The notes below the pieces were generated by a model. The model saw nothing but the letters and a program-made list of their open reading frames with translations. It searched no databases and was not told the origin of the DNA. The translations under genes were made by a program, and so were the position numbers. From contig CALNXK010000015.1 of the NCBI GenBank assembly GCA_942486035.1, forward strand, positions 1,614,001 through 1,678,000: a DNA stretch of 64,000 bases, in the 5' to 3' direction. This stretch comes from Porites lobata (taxonomy: Eukaryota > Cnidaria > Anthozoa > Scleractinia > Poritidae). Shown piece by piece: positions 34,408-46,847 of the stretch. Each line of letters opens with the position of its first letter. Within the stretch, counting starts at the first letter, position 1.

Positions 34408-34585
34408 CCCATGGCCTGGCCAGTACCTCACGCATGCCCACAGCCATATCACCCGGGCGGTAGAAGCCATGGACATCAATGGTATGCTGATGAGCCTAAA
34501 TAAGGGCAAAACAGCTGTCCATGGCTGCCACTCCCCGGGTGATTTGGCTGTGCGCTTGCGTGAGTTACTGGCCTGGCCGTGAGTT
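34408..34585. mobile_element. Palindromic MITE
   Basis: CCATGGCCTGGCCAGTACCT and CACAGCCATATCACCCGGG at the left pair with CCCGGGTGATTTGGCTGTG and GAGTTACTGGCCTGGCCG at the right. It lies just upstream of the signal exon. Confidence 0.7.
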
Positions 34586-36206
34586 GTTGCATGTGCCTCT
34601 TGTTTGGCTTAGCCACAAGTTGTTCGGCAACTTTTCTGCAACTTTTCAGATTTTAAGCAACTTTTGCGATTTTTGCCAACTTTTAAAATTCTGGGCAACT
34701 TTTGATTTTTTAAAAGTATTTTTTAAATTAATTTTTACTTTTTTCGCGACATTTATTAGCTTTCTGTAGAAAAGTCAGATAAATTCAACTGGTTTATACT
34801 ACCGTGTGAGTGCGTGGACTCCAGGATCGGCCTAAGTACCAATGCCAGCTTGGTGTTGCACGCATATCCATGACGTAAGCGGTATCACGTGACACGTTTT
34901 TCAAGATGGCGGACAACACTGTCAGTGATGCAGATTCCATCTGAGAGAATTGATATAAGATCAAAGCATTTATTCTTAGGTGACCACTTAATCAAAATTC
35001 TCACAAGCTTCTCCTTCGTAGTTATGTGTTGATATTGTTAGGAAAACTGAGTTGACTCTTGAAAGTTACCCTTGTGCCTTGAACAGGAGAAAGTTGACCC
35101 TTGAAAGTCACTCTTGGGTCTTTGACTTGAACGGTTAATGTTACTATCCCCAAACAAACGCAAACGGCCACAAAATATATTGAATGAACATTCTTTAAAT
35201 TTCGCTAAAAAGTACAAACGTGTTTGCTTCTTGGCCACAAATAAACAAGCTGGATCAAGTTGTGAAAACCGAAGTTTTTTTTGTTGTTTTTGTTTATTTC
35301 TTTCTTCTTTCTTCTTTCTTCTTTCTCCTTCTTCTTCTTCTCCTTTTTTTTTTTACAGATGTTTAAATTATTTTGGGGAATTCATATCCCTATTATCCCA
35401 ATAACTCCTTTAACCGGGTATCGTGACTGAATATATATTCAGTATCAAGTTTAAGGGAAGCTTTTCCAATCAACAATACAGCTAGATGCAATAAAAACAC
35501 CAGAATCTGAATCGCCAAGGCAGTTTACAGCATAATCACCTGTGAAGAACAAAAGGTTGAGGGGGAAGGGGCAGGTGTTTTACGGTAGGTGGTTCAAGGT
35601 GAACCATGTCCTAATTTTCAATTTCTTAATTGTGTAAAAGCGCATTTTCTCTTCGTTGCCCATGTTGGTTTATTCACAGTGTTGCAAACCCATTAAAAAT
35701 GTTCTTCAGCGTTATCTGAACTGTATTATTATTACGGGTTTTATGTTTTATTGAAATATGTAATCGTTTCATTTTTGAAATTTTACAATAAGCTGCTTAT
35801 AAAATCATATACCCGTAGCCATTTTTTTGTCTTTTGTGAGCTATTGAGAAATTATAAATTATGGACCATGTTTTTCCTCAACCTCACTAATAATTCATGA
35901 ACAGAAAACAAAGAAAATACTACCGAAACACTGGTTTGGATTTCTCTATCGGTTTTTGCGAACTTTAGATTTCAGTTGAATTTCTGTAAGAAAAGACTCT
36001 CCCAAGTATTTTTTTTTTCAACTTTTGACTGCGACCAGCGAAAACTCGTCAACTCGGCTGGAAAAACGCCTTGAAAACAGTAAAAGTGCAAAGTTTGAGA
36101 GTGATTTATTGAAAAAAAATTTAAAATATAGCCCCGCAAAGTGGCGGAACTTTACAGAAGTTTGTATGTTGAGGGGCACGTTCCACTGCATGTGAAATTC
36201 CAGTGA
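34586..36206. other. Intergenic sequence
   Basis: GCAACTTTT repeats at 34620-34705, a (TTC)n tract at 35300-35345, and a direct repeat GTTGACYCTTGAAAGT near 35050 and 35094. No gene supported. Confidence 0.4.
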
Positions 36207-36385
36207 GGGCCTGTTTACATGGAGGTGGGGACCCCAGATAGGTGAGGTAACATGCGGCGGGTCACCCCACCTATCATGTAAACGTGATCAAATTAAAATG
36301 AGAGATTATATGGACAGGTGGATTACCCACCAAAGCAGGTTACCTCACCTACCTGGGGTCACCCAACTCCTTGTAATCAGGCCCT
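36207..36385. mobile_element. TIR MITE
   Basis: GGGCCTGTTTACATGGAGGT and CCCCAGATAGGTGAGGTAAC at the left pair with GGTTACCTCACCTACCTGGG and the closing GTAATCAGGCCC at the right. It is related in style to the element at 46848. Confidence 0.7.
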
Positions 36386-37958
36386 AACTGTGTAAAGCTA
36401 TATCATCGCTGACTTTCGACGTATCACCTTTAGACTTCGTAAGTTTTTCAATTTTAAGGCACTCCTTAAGGGAAAGAAAAGAATAATGTGACAAGGTCTA
36501 TTATATTGTTCATTTGAGAAACTATAAAACACTCCACTCCACTCCGTGTTTCAACCGATATGCAGATATCTCAAAGTCGGACTTAGAAACTTGCCAGCGC
36601 CTTGTTTTATAAACCCACATCTCGGTGTCAAAATGTCTGAATATTTAAGTTCTCAGATAATGTTCATCCGACTATTCTGATGTATAGACCTATTCGGCTA
36701 ACTCAGTGTTGTACCCAATTCAAGTCTCCCGGGGTTAAGATTCTTTGCGTATTGTATTTGCATTACAACGTGGCATTCTGGGCACATTTAAATGATATGG
36801 AAATTTCTGAAACAAACTTTTTATTCCCAAAGGGTTTAAATTAGGTACCACATTGACTTAGCCTAATAGGTCTATTTCCTCCTTTGGTTTCCCCGTTACA
36901 GAGTGATATAATTTAATTCGTTTTTGATTTCTATAAGGATTTTAAAAGCATGACTGTGTACCTAATGAAATGACCTGTTTTCTTTTAATTACTTAAATGG
37001 AATCCTGATAAAGCAAAACAATGAAAAGGAACTAAAGCTTTTACCTTGAAGCAGTGAGAGTATGACCTCCTTGAACTTGACTCTGAAGCAAATGTGTTAA
37101 TGGGCGATATGAATCTACTATTAGAAGAAGTTCACAGCCACGTGCATTCATTAAGGTTATCAGGCAATCGGAACGGTGTTCAAAAACGCCACCAGTGAAG
37201 ATAAACCCTTTTTTGGATTAAATGTTGCCTATGGGTGGGGTCAACAATGTCAAGTGGCAAAGACTAAATTTTGTATGAATGATTACCTGGTGTTTGTCCT
37301 CTTGGCACTAGCATTTTATAATTAATTATTAAAATGTAAGAATGTCAGAGTAAGCGCGAACCTATTCCACGTGCTTTCGAAAAATTCATAAAAATCCATG
37401 TGATGTACATGTGATTTGACATGTAGGACATATCCTCGAAAAAGGAAAGCCAGGTGTGTTTTTATTACACAAACAACGACAAAACAAAACAACGACAACA
37501 ACAAAACATCATTTTAATTTTTAGTTAAATAACCTGTCTTGACTTGTTCATCTTTTTGTCTTTTTCTTGTTCTGCTTTAATTTTTTGCACGTTTATTGCA
37601 TTTTTGTTTTTCGACCAGTACGGAAAAATACTTTATGATCTTTTCTATTTAGTTCTAGCGTAATAATTTTATTCAATTACATCTAATTTGTTTGTAATAA
37701 TTTTATTATGAAAACTTATTGTCCTTTTTGCTTCTGTTAGTAAATGAAGCTGAAAACAATCGTCAAATATATCAGTCTAACAGCAAACACTTAATAAAGT
37801 ATTCTCAAACTTATTAATAATTCATTAAGAAAATACAAAGGAAATTAATGTTTAATGAGTGTTTGGAAATCGGATGAAACGCTGCTTAGTATTTGCATCC
37901 TTAATTTCTCCTTCAAAAATGATTTTGTTTGAGAAGAAATATCAAACATTCGACACAG
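36386..37958. other. Intergenic sequence
   Basis: AT-rich, with no exon or clear repeat beyond short GTTTCAACCGATAT element traces near 36550. Confidence 0.4.
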
Positions 37959-38063
37959 TGTTTCATCACCAGATGAAACACCTCGAAGTTCGTCAAAAAT
38001 ACTCCGCAGCGCGTCGTATTTTTCAACTCTCTTCTCGGTGTTTCATCTGGTGATGAAACACTG
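37959..38063. mobile_element. Near-perfect hairpin
   Basis: CAGTGTTTCATCACCAGATG at the left and CATCTGGTGATGAAACACTG at the right are exact inverted repeats. It lies about 140 bp below the stop of the precursor alpha copy. Confidence 0.8.
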
Positions 38064-38202
38064 CATCTCATGTTTGATATATTACTTCAACAATAAAACT
38101 CCCTCCCTGATTTGTTTCCAGGTTTACAGAATTTTAGATTTAATCTATTCGACCCAACTAAGAGATTTTGTAGACTGGCATGCCCATGATATTGCAGAAG
38201 TT

Positions 38203-38348
38203 TTATCCATAATAGCAGAATCGTCTGCAACCGTAACACTTTTGAAAGCCACAACGAGTTCGTCGGTGAGGACCGCATCTGTAAAAAATGCAGTGGTTGC
38301 AGAGGTAACGATAATGACGGGGATGATAGGGTCTCGTCAGTTTGGCAT
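38203..38348 (-). CDS. Alpha copy: basic Cys-rich mature-peptide exon
   Basis: Acceptor ATTTTCTTGCAG, phase 1, ends at TAA (38205-38203), 48 codons plus the split first one. It is a basic C-terminal peptide with seven Cys in the pattern C-x2-C-x4-C-x7-C-x4-C-x2-C-x3-C (YLCNHCIFYRC, then TRCGFQKCYGCRRFC). Intact by itself. Upstream exon 39197-39266 ends in phase 1 and can splice to it directly. The signal exon of this copy is frameshifted (see 39925-39996), so the gene may be inactive unless another first exon exists. Confidence 0.65.
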
Positions 38349-39196
38349 CTGCAAGAAAATATGAAGAATATGACTAATGTACATATCATATGTATTCAAA
38401 TCAGCGCTACATTTTTGACAAACAAGTTAGTAAGCGCCACAGCTGAGGTTAGATATAATCAAAATCAAAAGACGTTAATACTATTATTGTAAGACGGAAA
38501 ATTATAACACAGTAATGAAAACAATTCTTTGTCGCGCCAAAGTTTCAAATAAACGCCGCCCTCGCATTAGCACAGTATTTGAGACGAGTAAATACTGTAA
38601 GCGATACCGAAAGGGTTATAGGGAGTGCGGGCGAGATCGATCGAATGTCAAAACGCTGTTGTTCCAACGTTGTGCTTTGCATAAATCTCCGTGATGTAAG
38701 GTCAAAATGCGCGTAATTGTATTACGAGTGATAGAAGGTCCAAACGCTAAAAGTCTAAACATACATTATACTGGTCAATACAATAAAATTTTAGTGTAAT
38801 TCACAAGCGTACATATAGCTATTGTTTCCAGACTCCAGCTCTATAGCAATAGCGACACCTGTAAATTCAACTCGTGAAAGTTTCATAAAAGTGACCCCTG
38901 GCAACAAACGAGCGACGCTTGCGTAATGGCGACATGGAGATAAGAATTGCAAGCTCCTCTGGCCGCCCGCAATTAATTATGCCTTACATAAAATTATATG
39001 AAGAAATGATTATTGGCTTTCTCAGGACTTAGTGATGCTCACTGAAAACCTTTTTCACATCTTACAGTCATCTTCGCCATTAAAATGAAAATAGGAAGAA
39101 AAAAGCAAACAAGCAAACAAAAAACAAAACTCATCACTATTACACTTCGCAATCTATCAAAAACGGCGGCCATAACTCGATTTGAAATTTTCTAAC

Positions 39197-39266
39197 CTTC
39201 TCCAGGTATTTTGCCAAGATCGGCTTTATCTTTAACATCTATCTGCTCTGGTTCCGAAAATGAAAG
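39197..39266 (-). CDS. Alpha copy: acidic cassette exon
   Basis: Acceptor ATTTCTGCAG, 70 bp, donor GGAGAAG|GTTAGA, phase 0 to 1. It encodes LSFSEPEQIDVKDKADLGKI and PGE, a mildly acidic propeptide segment. It is homologous in position and ending to the acidic exons of the other two copies, and the only one found in this copy. Confidence 0.6.
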
Positions 39267-39924
39267 CTGCAGAAATTACTCGATATTTAGTTATTACTGC
39301 ATGGTCTGTGCCCTGAATGTTCACAGTATTATATAGATTCCATTTATATCTCAAGGGAAAGCGTCACGTTAATTTTACACGCTTTGTATGTTGGGTGTTG
39401 CCATGGTAAAAAAAATGCGTTTTTTTTTTCGAGGCAATGTTTAAATGGTTTCTAAATAAGAATAGCCGTTACGTTGAACATTTAGTCACAGATTTTAGTT
39501 TTGAAAGAGCCATTCCTCCTAAACTCCAAATTAGCTCCAGAAAGGATAAGATTCAGAAGCAAATTTGTCAGATAAAATACCATAATTTTCTAGCTTAGAT
39601 AAATTGATTTTTTTGTTAGCTTCGCCAAAAAAACAAACAAACAAAAAGAAAGAACATTGGCAGGAACACCGCAACAGCTGTGGCCAATTACAGGGGCCCG
39701 GATACTAATAAAAAAACAAAAAATAATAAAAAACACAGCGATTCAAGAAAAATGGTACTACAGCTACACACAACAAGTTATTGGACGAGACAAGGGACGA
39801 GCTCTATTACATTTTAAAACGAACGTGGGTCTTCACAATCATAGGAAACAGCTAACGCAGACTTATAATAACTAATAACTTCCTGCGATAGTTGACTTTT
39901 AAAAGTCATAAAATTAAACTTACA

Positions 39925-39996
39925 TTAGGTTTTGGATAATGGATGCATGAGCTGTGAAATCATCCCAGCAACAAAAAGCAGCAAAAGACCGGCCAT
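39925..39996 (-). pseudogene. Alpha copy: frameshifted signal-peptide exon
   Basis: Begins MAGLLLLFVAGMI, like the other two copies, but a single T missing from the ATGATTTTC stretch changes frame, and a TAA follows at 39927-39925, just before a donor-like AAT|GTAAGT. The upstream CTCAATAAAG at the TATA position (about 40070) is a degenerate version of the intact copy's TATAAA. Could also be an assembly error. Confidence 0.65.
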
Positions 39997-40774
39997 TTTT
40001 TAAGGATAGTTTCTTGCAGTCGTAAGGGTTCACTATTGCGCGAATGTGGTGACACCTTTCATTTAGCTTTATTGAGGTCTAAGACACCAGCCACGGCACG
40101 TATATCTTTCATAACAAAATCAATATTGTTTAAAACAATTTTAGATGCCATTGACATGCATGGTTGAAGAGTTTTCTGAAAAGCACTTTTAAGCACTTTA
40201 AAGGAGCTGTGTTCAGGGGACATATTTGTTTGTCTCTAATCTCTGATTTTGTCATTTACATGTAATTTCTTTGCCTACTTTAAGTTCCATAGTAATTGAG
40301 GGCAAGTAATTGCTAAATAAAACAAAATGAACTGGACTGCCGTGACACAGCTCCTTTAAAAATAAAAGGTAAAAGCAAAAGTGTTACTGGCTGGTACTAT
40401 CTAAATGAACCCTGAGAGACCCTTCTAGAGGTATTCTTGCAAAAAAGCGTGAGTGAAAAGAACTTTAATTGAATTATCATGATCATAGCATAGCATATGG
40501 GCCCTTATATTAAGGACTCTGTTTATTCAGGGGAGGGGAGGGGATATTTGCAGCCTAGGGAAGGAAACGAAAAAAACCCACGTGAAAAAGGGTTTATGAT
40601 TAGTTTAAAGATTGAGTTGTCTGGCATCTGCGTTAAAAGCATTTAGTTAAAAATGTTAGTACACTGTCGTTTAACGTTTTTATTTTTCGTTTTTAGCATT
40701 TACAGAACTGGACAGTCTTTAGCTGTAGAAATAAATGCTGTTTTCTTTGTTTTTCTCAGTTTGGATGCCACAAC

Positions 40775-40947
40775 TTAACTTTTACGTACGGTAACGGCGA
40801 TAATATGGTAAATGCAAAAACGCCTGCAGTTGTAACACACGTGATTACGACAGGAGCGATAACGACGGCGTCTGCATCTGTGTCAACGATAAGTGCAGAA
40901 GCGGCAGTGGTGACGATAATAACCCAGACGACTGCTCTTTTTAACAT
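40775..40947 (-). pseudogene. Beta copy: mature exon with nonsense codon
   Basis: Acceptor ATCGCTGCAG and phase-1 start as in the other copies. Seven Cys are recognisable (HHCRFC, HRC, RSC, HVCYNCRRFC), but an in-frame TGA at 40885-40883 stands where the intact copy has TGG (YRW). The frame continues open after it to a TAA at 40777-40775. Confidence 0.8.
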
Positions 40948-42097
40948 CTGCAGCGATGTTATGGAGAACATAAGTTAATTAATGATGTCTTAAATATAAT
41001 AGGTCGTTTGCACGATAACGTCTTTTTACCACTAGGAACAGGAATTCATTTCGTTTTTCCCTTGAATTCCATTCCGTAATCCCAGTGAGGTATAAAGAGC
41101 AAAAGTCCTAATCTTCATCAAGAAAGCAAACACGTGAAGAATTATGGTAGTAGTAAAATGATTCCATCATGCAAATGACCTATTATGTAAAGAAATGATC
41201 GAAACAGATATCAATCGATGCTACCAGGTTTTCGGTTTCCACATTACGATTTCTAACTAGTAAATAGGTTAAGAATCTAATTAGAGCCTTTTGCAGGCAG
41301 CTTCGTTTTGAAATGAATTAATGATAGTGATTTTATCAACTGTCTCAACTTGTTCTTTGTTTGGCTTTTGGCGTAAGTTTTTTTCCTCAACTTTATCCCA
41401 TTACTCCACGATAGAGCTATTTGCTTGTTGCTAATTAGTTTTTGGGTACTCGATCGGAGCAGGTGTAGCAGTACTCTAACCCTTTAACCCTCGGACGTAC
41501 AAGGGGGTGAGGGTGGATGACTTTTTTCTTAGACAAACAAACATCAGCTTCTGGCGTTTTCAGCAGCTGTCCGTAATCTCCTTCGCACGAATTGTTAGTT
41601 AAGTTTGGTGATGATCAATAACTATGGTTTCCAGATATGACGTCATTGTAGGTGGTTGATTTTTTTTAGTGAAAGTGCATGTTTTTGAACATGTTTCAAC
41701 TAGAAAATCAAATTACGCCTGTGGGTAGAATGACGCAAAGTACTTATTTATGTGTTATTTTACACGTCAAGCACAAAAAATTACCAATTCTTTCCGTTTT
41801 TAAGAGATTTCTAGTTCTGGGTAAATCCAACATGGCGGCCCAGATGGCGACCATTTTTGGGGACGTCATAGACCTCCAGCAGCACTATAGCTCATCTTGT
41901 TGAGAAGATGAAAGGCTTTTCAATATGAAGGCAAAATCTGCAACATATCAAAAACTCAAGGGAGAGGTTCCATAAACGCCAAGCCCCCCCTTGTAGAACG
42001 GTGAGAATATGACTTTGTGTGTACATGTACTTCCGAGGTTTAATTAATTAATTAATTAATTAATATTTTTGTGCTTTATATTTAAAGTAGCTCTCAC

Positions 42098-42163
42098 CTT
42101 CACCAAGAGCGATGACTGTATCATCGGTGTCTTCTTGTGGCTGGCCTTCATCTACCTCCTCGC
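42098..42163 (-). pseudogene. Beta copy: acidic cassette exon 4
   Basis: 66 bp, phase 1-1, donor GGTGAAG|GTGAGA, encoding GEEVDEGQPQEDTDDTVIAL and GE. Intact itself, but part of a gene with broken first exons and a nonsense codon. Confidence 0.65.
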
Positions 42164-42241
42164 CTATTTTGTAAAAAGAAATATTAAGAACAACAATAGC
42201 TTTTTCAAGACTCTTCTTTATTCATTGTGTCAAAAACATCA

Positions 42242-42890
42242 ATAGAGAACTTTAGATTCGAGGACGAGGAAAACTACCAAGACAAGATTTCTTTCGTGTA
42301 TTTTCCAAAAATAAACAGTCCGGGAAGCTTCATCGCAGTTTTTTCACTAGCAAAGCAGAAGCGTTTACTTTTTTGAAGGAGAGTTTTTGTATATTAAATG
42401 TAGAGAACGCTCGATATTGTACAAGCGCATAAAACGTTCGTCTTCTTATCCATCCTAACGCCGTCCTGGAATGCTGTCGAATTTCAAATAGTGTCATAAA
42501 AATGTCAGCAAATACTATTTGCACTTTAGCGTTTATCTGTTGTCTCTGTTGACTCTCAGAATGGTATGTATGACTTGGATGTGTTGAGACGATATATGAG
42601 ATGATATTTTTCTCTTTTGCATGCCTAATGACGCTTATGAATGCCCAAAAGTGTTACTGAATGTTGATTAAAATGCAAAAATCCTACTAACTGACTTTTA
42701 TTTATGAGCAAATGTTTGTTTTTTCGCGCTGATGAACGTATCTTCGCAATATTATGCGCCGTTTTACGCTAATTATTGCGTAATTTCTCGTAATGAAAAG
42801 CGGAAGTCGTAAAATTACCTCGGGTATCTCCTTTTCCTACTTAGTATTGAGAAAATCTTGTTTTCGTAATCTAAAGGTATCTGTTGTTAT
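42242..42890. mobile_element. Degenerate copy of the 'CTTTAGATTCGAGGACGAGG' MITE
   Basis: GAGAACTTTAGATTCGAGGA at the left and GTATTGAGAAAATCTTG..TAATCTAAAGGTATCTG at the right. It corresponds to the intron element of the intact copy at 49463-49805, so it was inserted before the duplication. Confidence 0.5.
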
Positions 42891-42905
42891 AAAAATACTT
42901 GGTAC

Positions 42906-42968
42906 CTTCCCCTGGCATCTCATCGGAGTCTTCATGTTCCTCGTCGTCAAAGTCTTCTTCGCCCAATT
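42906..42968 (-). pseudogene. Beta copy: acidic cassette exon 3
   Basis: 63 bp, phase 1-1, acceptor AATGAAACAG, donor GGGGAAG|GTACCA, encoding LGEEDFDDEEHEDSDEMPGE. The two-residue longer DDEEHED segment is the main difference from the intact copy. Confidence 0.65.
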
Positions 42969-43092
42969 CTGTTTCATTCTTGTCCATTTCGTCTTTAAAA
43001 TGGCAATAAACGAAAAAAAAAATTAATAACCACCATATTGATAGTCTGAAAAATGAGTTTCGTTTAGTTCAACATTCGAAAAATTTACTAAC

Positions 43093-43168
43093 CTTCTGCA
43101 GGCATTTCATTCTCTGGCACATCGGCTGTTTCCTCACCATCTATTTCCCCAAGTTCCGACAACGAATA
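43093..43168 (-). pseudogene. Beta copy: acidic exon 2 with lost acceptor
   Basis: Encodes LSELGEIDGEETADVPENEM and PAE before donor GCAGAAG|GTTAGT. The acceptor position reads CTCTACAAT where the intact copy has CTCTACAG|G, so the AG is gone. The coding part is longer than the intact copy's exon 2 by an acidic insert. Confidence 0.7.
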
Positions 43169-43572
43169 TTGTAGAGTGCAGACATTCGAAAAATTAATCC
43201 ATAGGTACCTTTGCTTAGCACTGATATGTGTTTTACTGTTGCTTTGAAAGCTCTTACTGTGCTGTGTCATACATTTTTAAGCCTTGCACAGTTTTTGAAT
43301 CAGTACAAGATGTGACTGAACATGATCACAGTTCTTTGTTTTTAAAGGCCGCGCCCTATGAGTAAGATGCCATGCAAATTAGCTTCAGAAATGAAACATT
43401 AAAGAAAAATGTTTCAATAACAAAATGCTAGTCTGTTTTTGTGTCTGCTGGTAGTACGTAAAAGGCTCTTTAACAAAGGGTAATCAGAAAGCAAAAGAAA
43501 GTGATGACATAGTTCTTTTAACTCGTGGAGCCATGCGTACAGTTTTAAACGTTTCTTGAGATAAGGGATAAG

Positions 43573-43629
43573 GGATGAATGAGCTGCGAAAATCATCCCA
43601 GCAACAAAAAGCAGAAAAAGACGAGACAT
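43573..43629 (-). pseudogene. Beta copy: signal exon with deleted donor
   Basis: Opens MSRLFLLFVAGMIFAAHSSL, so the signal itself is intact, but after CTTATCCC the GGGGTAAGT donor present in the intact copy is missing. The deletion joins the signal to intron sequence, which reads on for about 50 codons. The promoter segment with the TATA box is also deleted upstream. Confidence 0.7.
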
Positions 43630-43871
43630 TGTGTTAGGGCAGTTTGAATCTTGCGGTCTTTACCACCTTAATGCTCTGGATGAGAACTGACACGAATATG
43701 GAGGCCTGGAGCACGAGTTGCAGCACGTTTATTTGTTCCAATAACATCAATATTGTTTTTACATGATAATTTTGAGTCCTGATAGGTTTCATTTCAAGTG
43801 CTTTTCATGAAGCATCTCAGCTAATACTGAGGGGGTTCGTATGTGTAATCAAATGGTGACGAGTTAAATTA

Positions 43872-43986
43872 GGGAATAATTTCACTTGCGTTTTGTCCAA
43901 ATCCTTATAATTTCCCGAGCCTTTAAAGGCTCGGGAAATTATAAGGATTTGAAAAAAAAAAAAAAAACGCAAGTGAAATTATTCCC
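43872..43986. mobile_element. Near-perfect hairpin with A-tract
   Basis: GGGAATAATTTCACTTGCGT and CCAAATCCTTATAATTTCCC at the left are mirrored exactly at the right, around an AGCCTTTAAAGGCT centre. One arm differs by a run of about 16 A. Absent from the intact duplicate, so inserted after duplication. Confidence 0.8.
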
Positions 43987-44021
43987 TTATTTCACAAGTA
44001 TACTATTTGATTACCTATTAA

Positions 44022-44387
44022 TATCATGGGTGACGAATTACGTTAGCAATCTTGGATTTTTGACATGTTTATCCTGGATCGTATCGATCGAGAACTTCAC
44101 TATCTCGAATGTTTAGCGCTTAAATTTGACTCAAGATTGGAATTTTTCGATAAAATACCTGTTAGAATCCTTCCTGATGTGCTCTTTGGTGTGTTCAGGT
44201 TTTCTAAAGCGTCTTTATATGCCCTGGCATCTTCCATCATGACATTTTAAAACTTCGTCGCCATCTTGACACTGCGACGTTCGGAAGGTTGCCATGACAA
44301 TTTTGTATTTTCACATGTGAAATTACAAATTATCGCTGAAATTTTGCGCCAAAATTAAGGAGTAATTCGTCACCTATGATATTAAGA
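44022..44387. mobile_element. DNA transposon-derived MITE, about 365 bp
   Basis: TTAATATCATGGGTGACGAA at the left and TTCGTCACCTATGATATTAA at the right, one mismatch. The open frame inside (ILDRIDRELHYLECLALKFD) is element sequence of unknown function. Absent from the other duplicate. Confidence 0.7.
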
Positions 44388-44399
44388 TATCAATTAACC

Positions 44400-46520
44400 A
44401 TAAAGAAGATATTAAAGCGATACTGGGTATGCGGACCCTCCACGGGTAATTAAAAGTAAACCAACCCGTTAAGTGTCTCTGCGGTACATGAACATTTTTG
44501 TCACTTATAACTATTTTTTTCTTACTGAATAATTTTTTCATACTGTACCCTTTTTATACTAACACCTAAGTAATTCTTGCATTTCAGAGGTCTGTGTTAT
44601 AAAGAACTCAGGTAAAACTCAAGATCACTCCTGCTCAGTGGAAAACTTTTTATTCATCAGATTTCCACTCACGGAAACTGCGGTTCCAAATTCTACTGAA
44701 AGGGCAGCCTCAAAAGACGAACACGGGGATTATTACTGAATCAACTTCTAAAACTGGATGTAGTAAGCTGTGAAACCTTACGAAACCAAATGATATCGCA
44801 AATATCGAAATAATATCGAAAGCAAAATGCTTCTGATGAGCTTCTGACAACTTGGTAGATATTGGTTAAAAGTGGATTTTTTTCGTACTGGAATTTGATT
44901 TTTAAATAAACAGCCGAAACTTTAGCTGTAACTCAAGGCATTCAAATTCCTTTCCCTTGCCACTTTGTAAAACAAATTGTAAGCAATTTTTAGTAGAAAT
45001 CAATGTTTAATCATCTTTAGTTACTCATCAAACAACGTACGTTATCTAAACTGTCCAAATACTTACCCAGCGGTTTAGTATATATAATTCCTGTGTTTTT
45101 TCTTGAATTTGTTGTTGCGTTAGGTTTTCTATGAGTTTATGTCGGTTACTGTTATTTTATTTTAGTATTATCATTATCTTTGGCATATTGCAAGTTATAG
45201 TGCTATACTTAGAACACGAGTTTCCACTCAGTAGCATATTGGAATTGAAGTATTTCAAGCACAATACTTTTTAAAATTCACGTTTGAGTGTTTCATGAAA
45301 GGTAGTTTTGCTCTTTCCAATAAAAGCACCTTCAGAACATGCGGCAAGACAACATAAGGCGACCTTTTAAACACATCTTAAACATGCATTTTTTCAACTT
45401 TAACGTGCATTCTATCACGAGAGCTTCTAATTTACAGGAGATATTTCATGATGAATTGTAACTTGATACCCTAAAAATACATCATCAAACTTAGAATCAA
45501 ATAGATCGAGATCTAAAGTAATAGTCCGTTTTTGCTCTACAAGTCCGCCTAAACTAAAAAGAAGAAAAAAAATAACGTCTTGTGTACGTCTTGTGCCATG
45601 TTTCGGCCTAAAAAGAGGGTAGAATTCATCATCAAAGACGAAAAATGGTTACTGGAAGAGCTTTCGAAAAAAAATAAAAGGTTCTGACAGGGTAGATACA
45701 ACAACGTCGTTATTTAAAAATGAAAAAGTCGGATAAAACTCGGATACCAGCGTCTTCAGAGTTTTCTCTATCAAGCTGCAATAACCATTCACCCTTTAAG
45801 CCCCAATATCCACAAGCAAATTCTCCAAACTGATCTCTATACATTTCTTTAAAGAGTAAGTTGAGAGAGTTTGATAAAAGATCAAAGCATTTTCTCTTTG
45901 GTGATCATTTAATTAATTCTCTTAACCTAATCTCTTGACATTGTATGGATATTGTTAGGAGAAAATTGATGTTGGTCACTATTGGGACTTAAAGGGTTAA
46001 GAGAGCAATAGTTAGTAGCTATAGAGGAGACTGGATGCGGCAAACAATCCTATATTTTCTTTTCACAAAAAGTTACTGAGTAAATGAATGCGACGTTTTT
46101 ATTGCAATAAGATGAATAGAAACTGATAACTGTGCCTTCAAAAACCTACAAAAAAGGAGCCCAACGGGCTTCATTTAACCGTTCCATTATATTAACCATT
46201 GGAGAAAACATATTGTTTCTTCATTTTTTCATGTTATTTAACTAAAATGAACTCCTGTTAGCCTTTTTCCTTTATTTTTTCATTTTCTCGTTTCTTTTAC
46301 AACCTTTTTCCAATTAAAAGTACGTATGATAATTGATCGAGTAAAGACCGAGAAACTGATTGTTGGACAGTTACCTCACGACTAATAATGAAACAAGTTG
46401 ATGTGCTGAGCACTGCAAAGCAGTTTATTTGTTCCGCAGGAACTTGGCAGAATCATGAATAGCTTAAAGTGAATACAGTAAACTATAATTTAAGAAAGTT
46501 GAAAAATAAATTGATATCGC
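44400..46520. other. Non-coding part of duplicated block beta
   Basis: Upstream flank of the beta copy, homologous to 50700-52510. No exon supported. Confidence 0.5.
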
Positions 46521-46535
46521 CCGTTTTGTATTGTA

Positions 46536-46847
46536 CACTTAATGTCAGATCCCGAGGGAAACAGTTAGTTTTGTTTCCCCGAGATCTTCTGCTACACGTA
46601 TGTTTGAAAAGGTGAGTTGTTTTGAATTTTCGCTTTAGTGTTTGTTAAACTGTGAATAGAGTGTTTTCAACTGACGTCACGGCGGCCATATTGTTGTCCC
46701 AAAACAATGAAACGGCGGCCATGTTGGTATCCCAAACCAGTCCTCTGGGAGTTGAACTCTTTTCTTATGGTAACGCTTTCTTTTGTTCCAGTAAATTAGC
46801 ATAGATGCTGGCCACGTGAGTGAAAACACTCTATAGTTGCATAGAGT
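46536..46847. other. Spacer between the duplicated blocks, with repeat trace
   Basis: CCCGAGGGAAACAGTTAGTT matches the repeat near 31170. The rest holds GACGTCACGGCGGCCATATT-type sequence common in cnidarian MITEs. No exon. Confidence 0.4.

Larger units (their letters stand above)
40590..46520. repeat. Segmental duplication block beta (pairs with 47700-52510)
   Basis: Gene exons, introns, shared intronic MITE and flanks occur in the same order in both blocks. Examples: CTATTATGTAAAGAAATGAT versus TTATTATGTAAAGAAACGAT, and CTTGTGGCTGGCCTTCATCT in both. Differences include lineage-specific MITEs (43872, 44022) in this block. Confidence 0.8.

Noticed and set aside
40756..40971. ORF of 71 codons over the beta mature exon
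   Set aside because: Open only in a different frame; the homologous frame has a TGA, and the 71-codon product has no similarity to the paralogues.
44065..44250. 61-codon ORF in the 44022-44387 MITE
   Set aside because: Element-internal, no known domain; could be a remnant of an autonomous relative, but not supportable as a gene.
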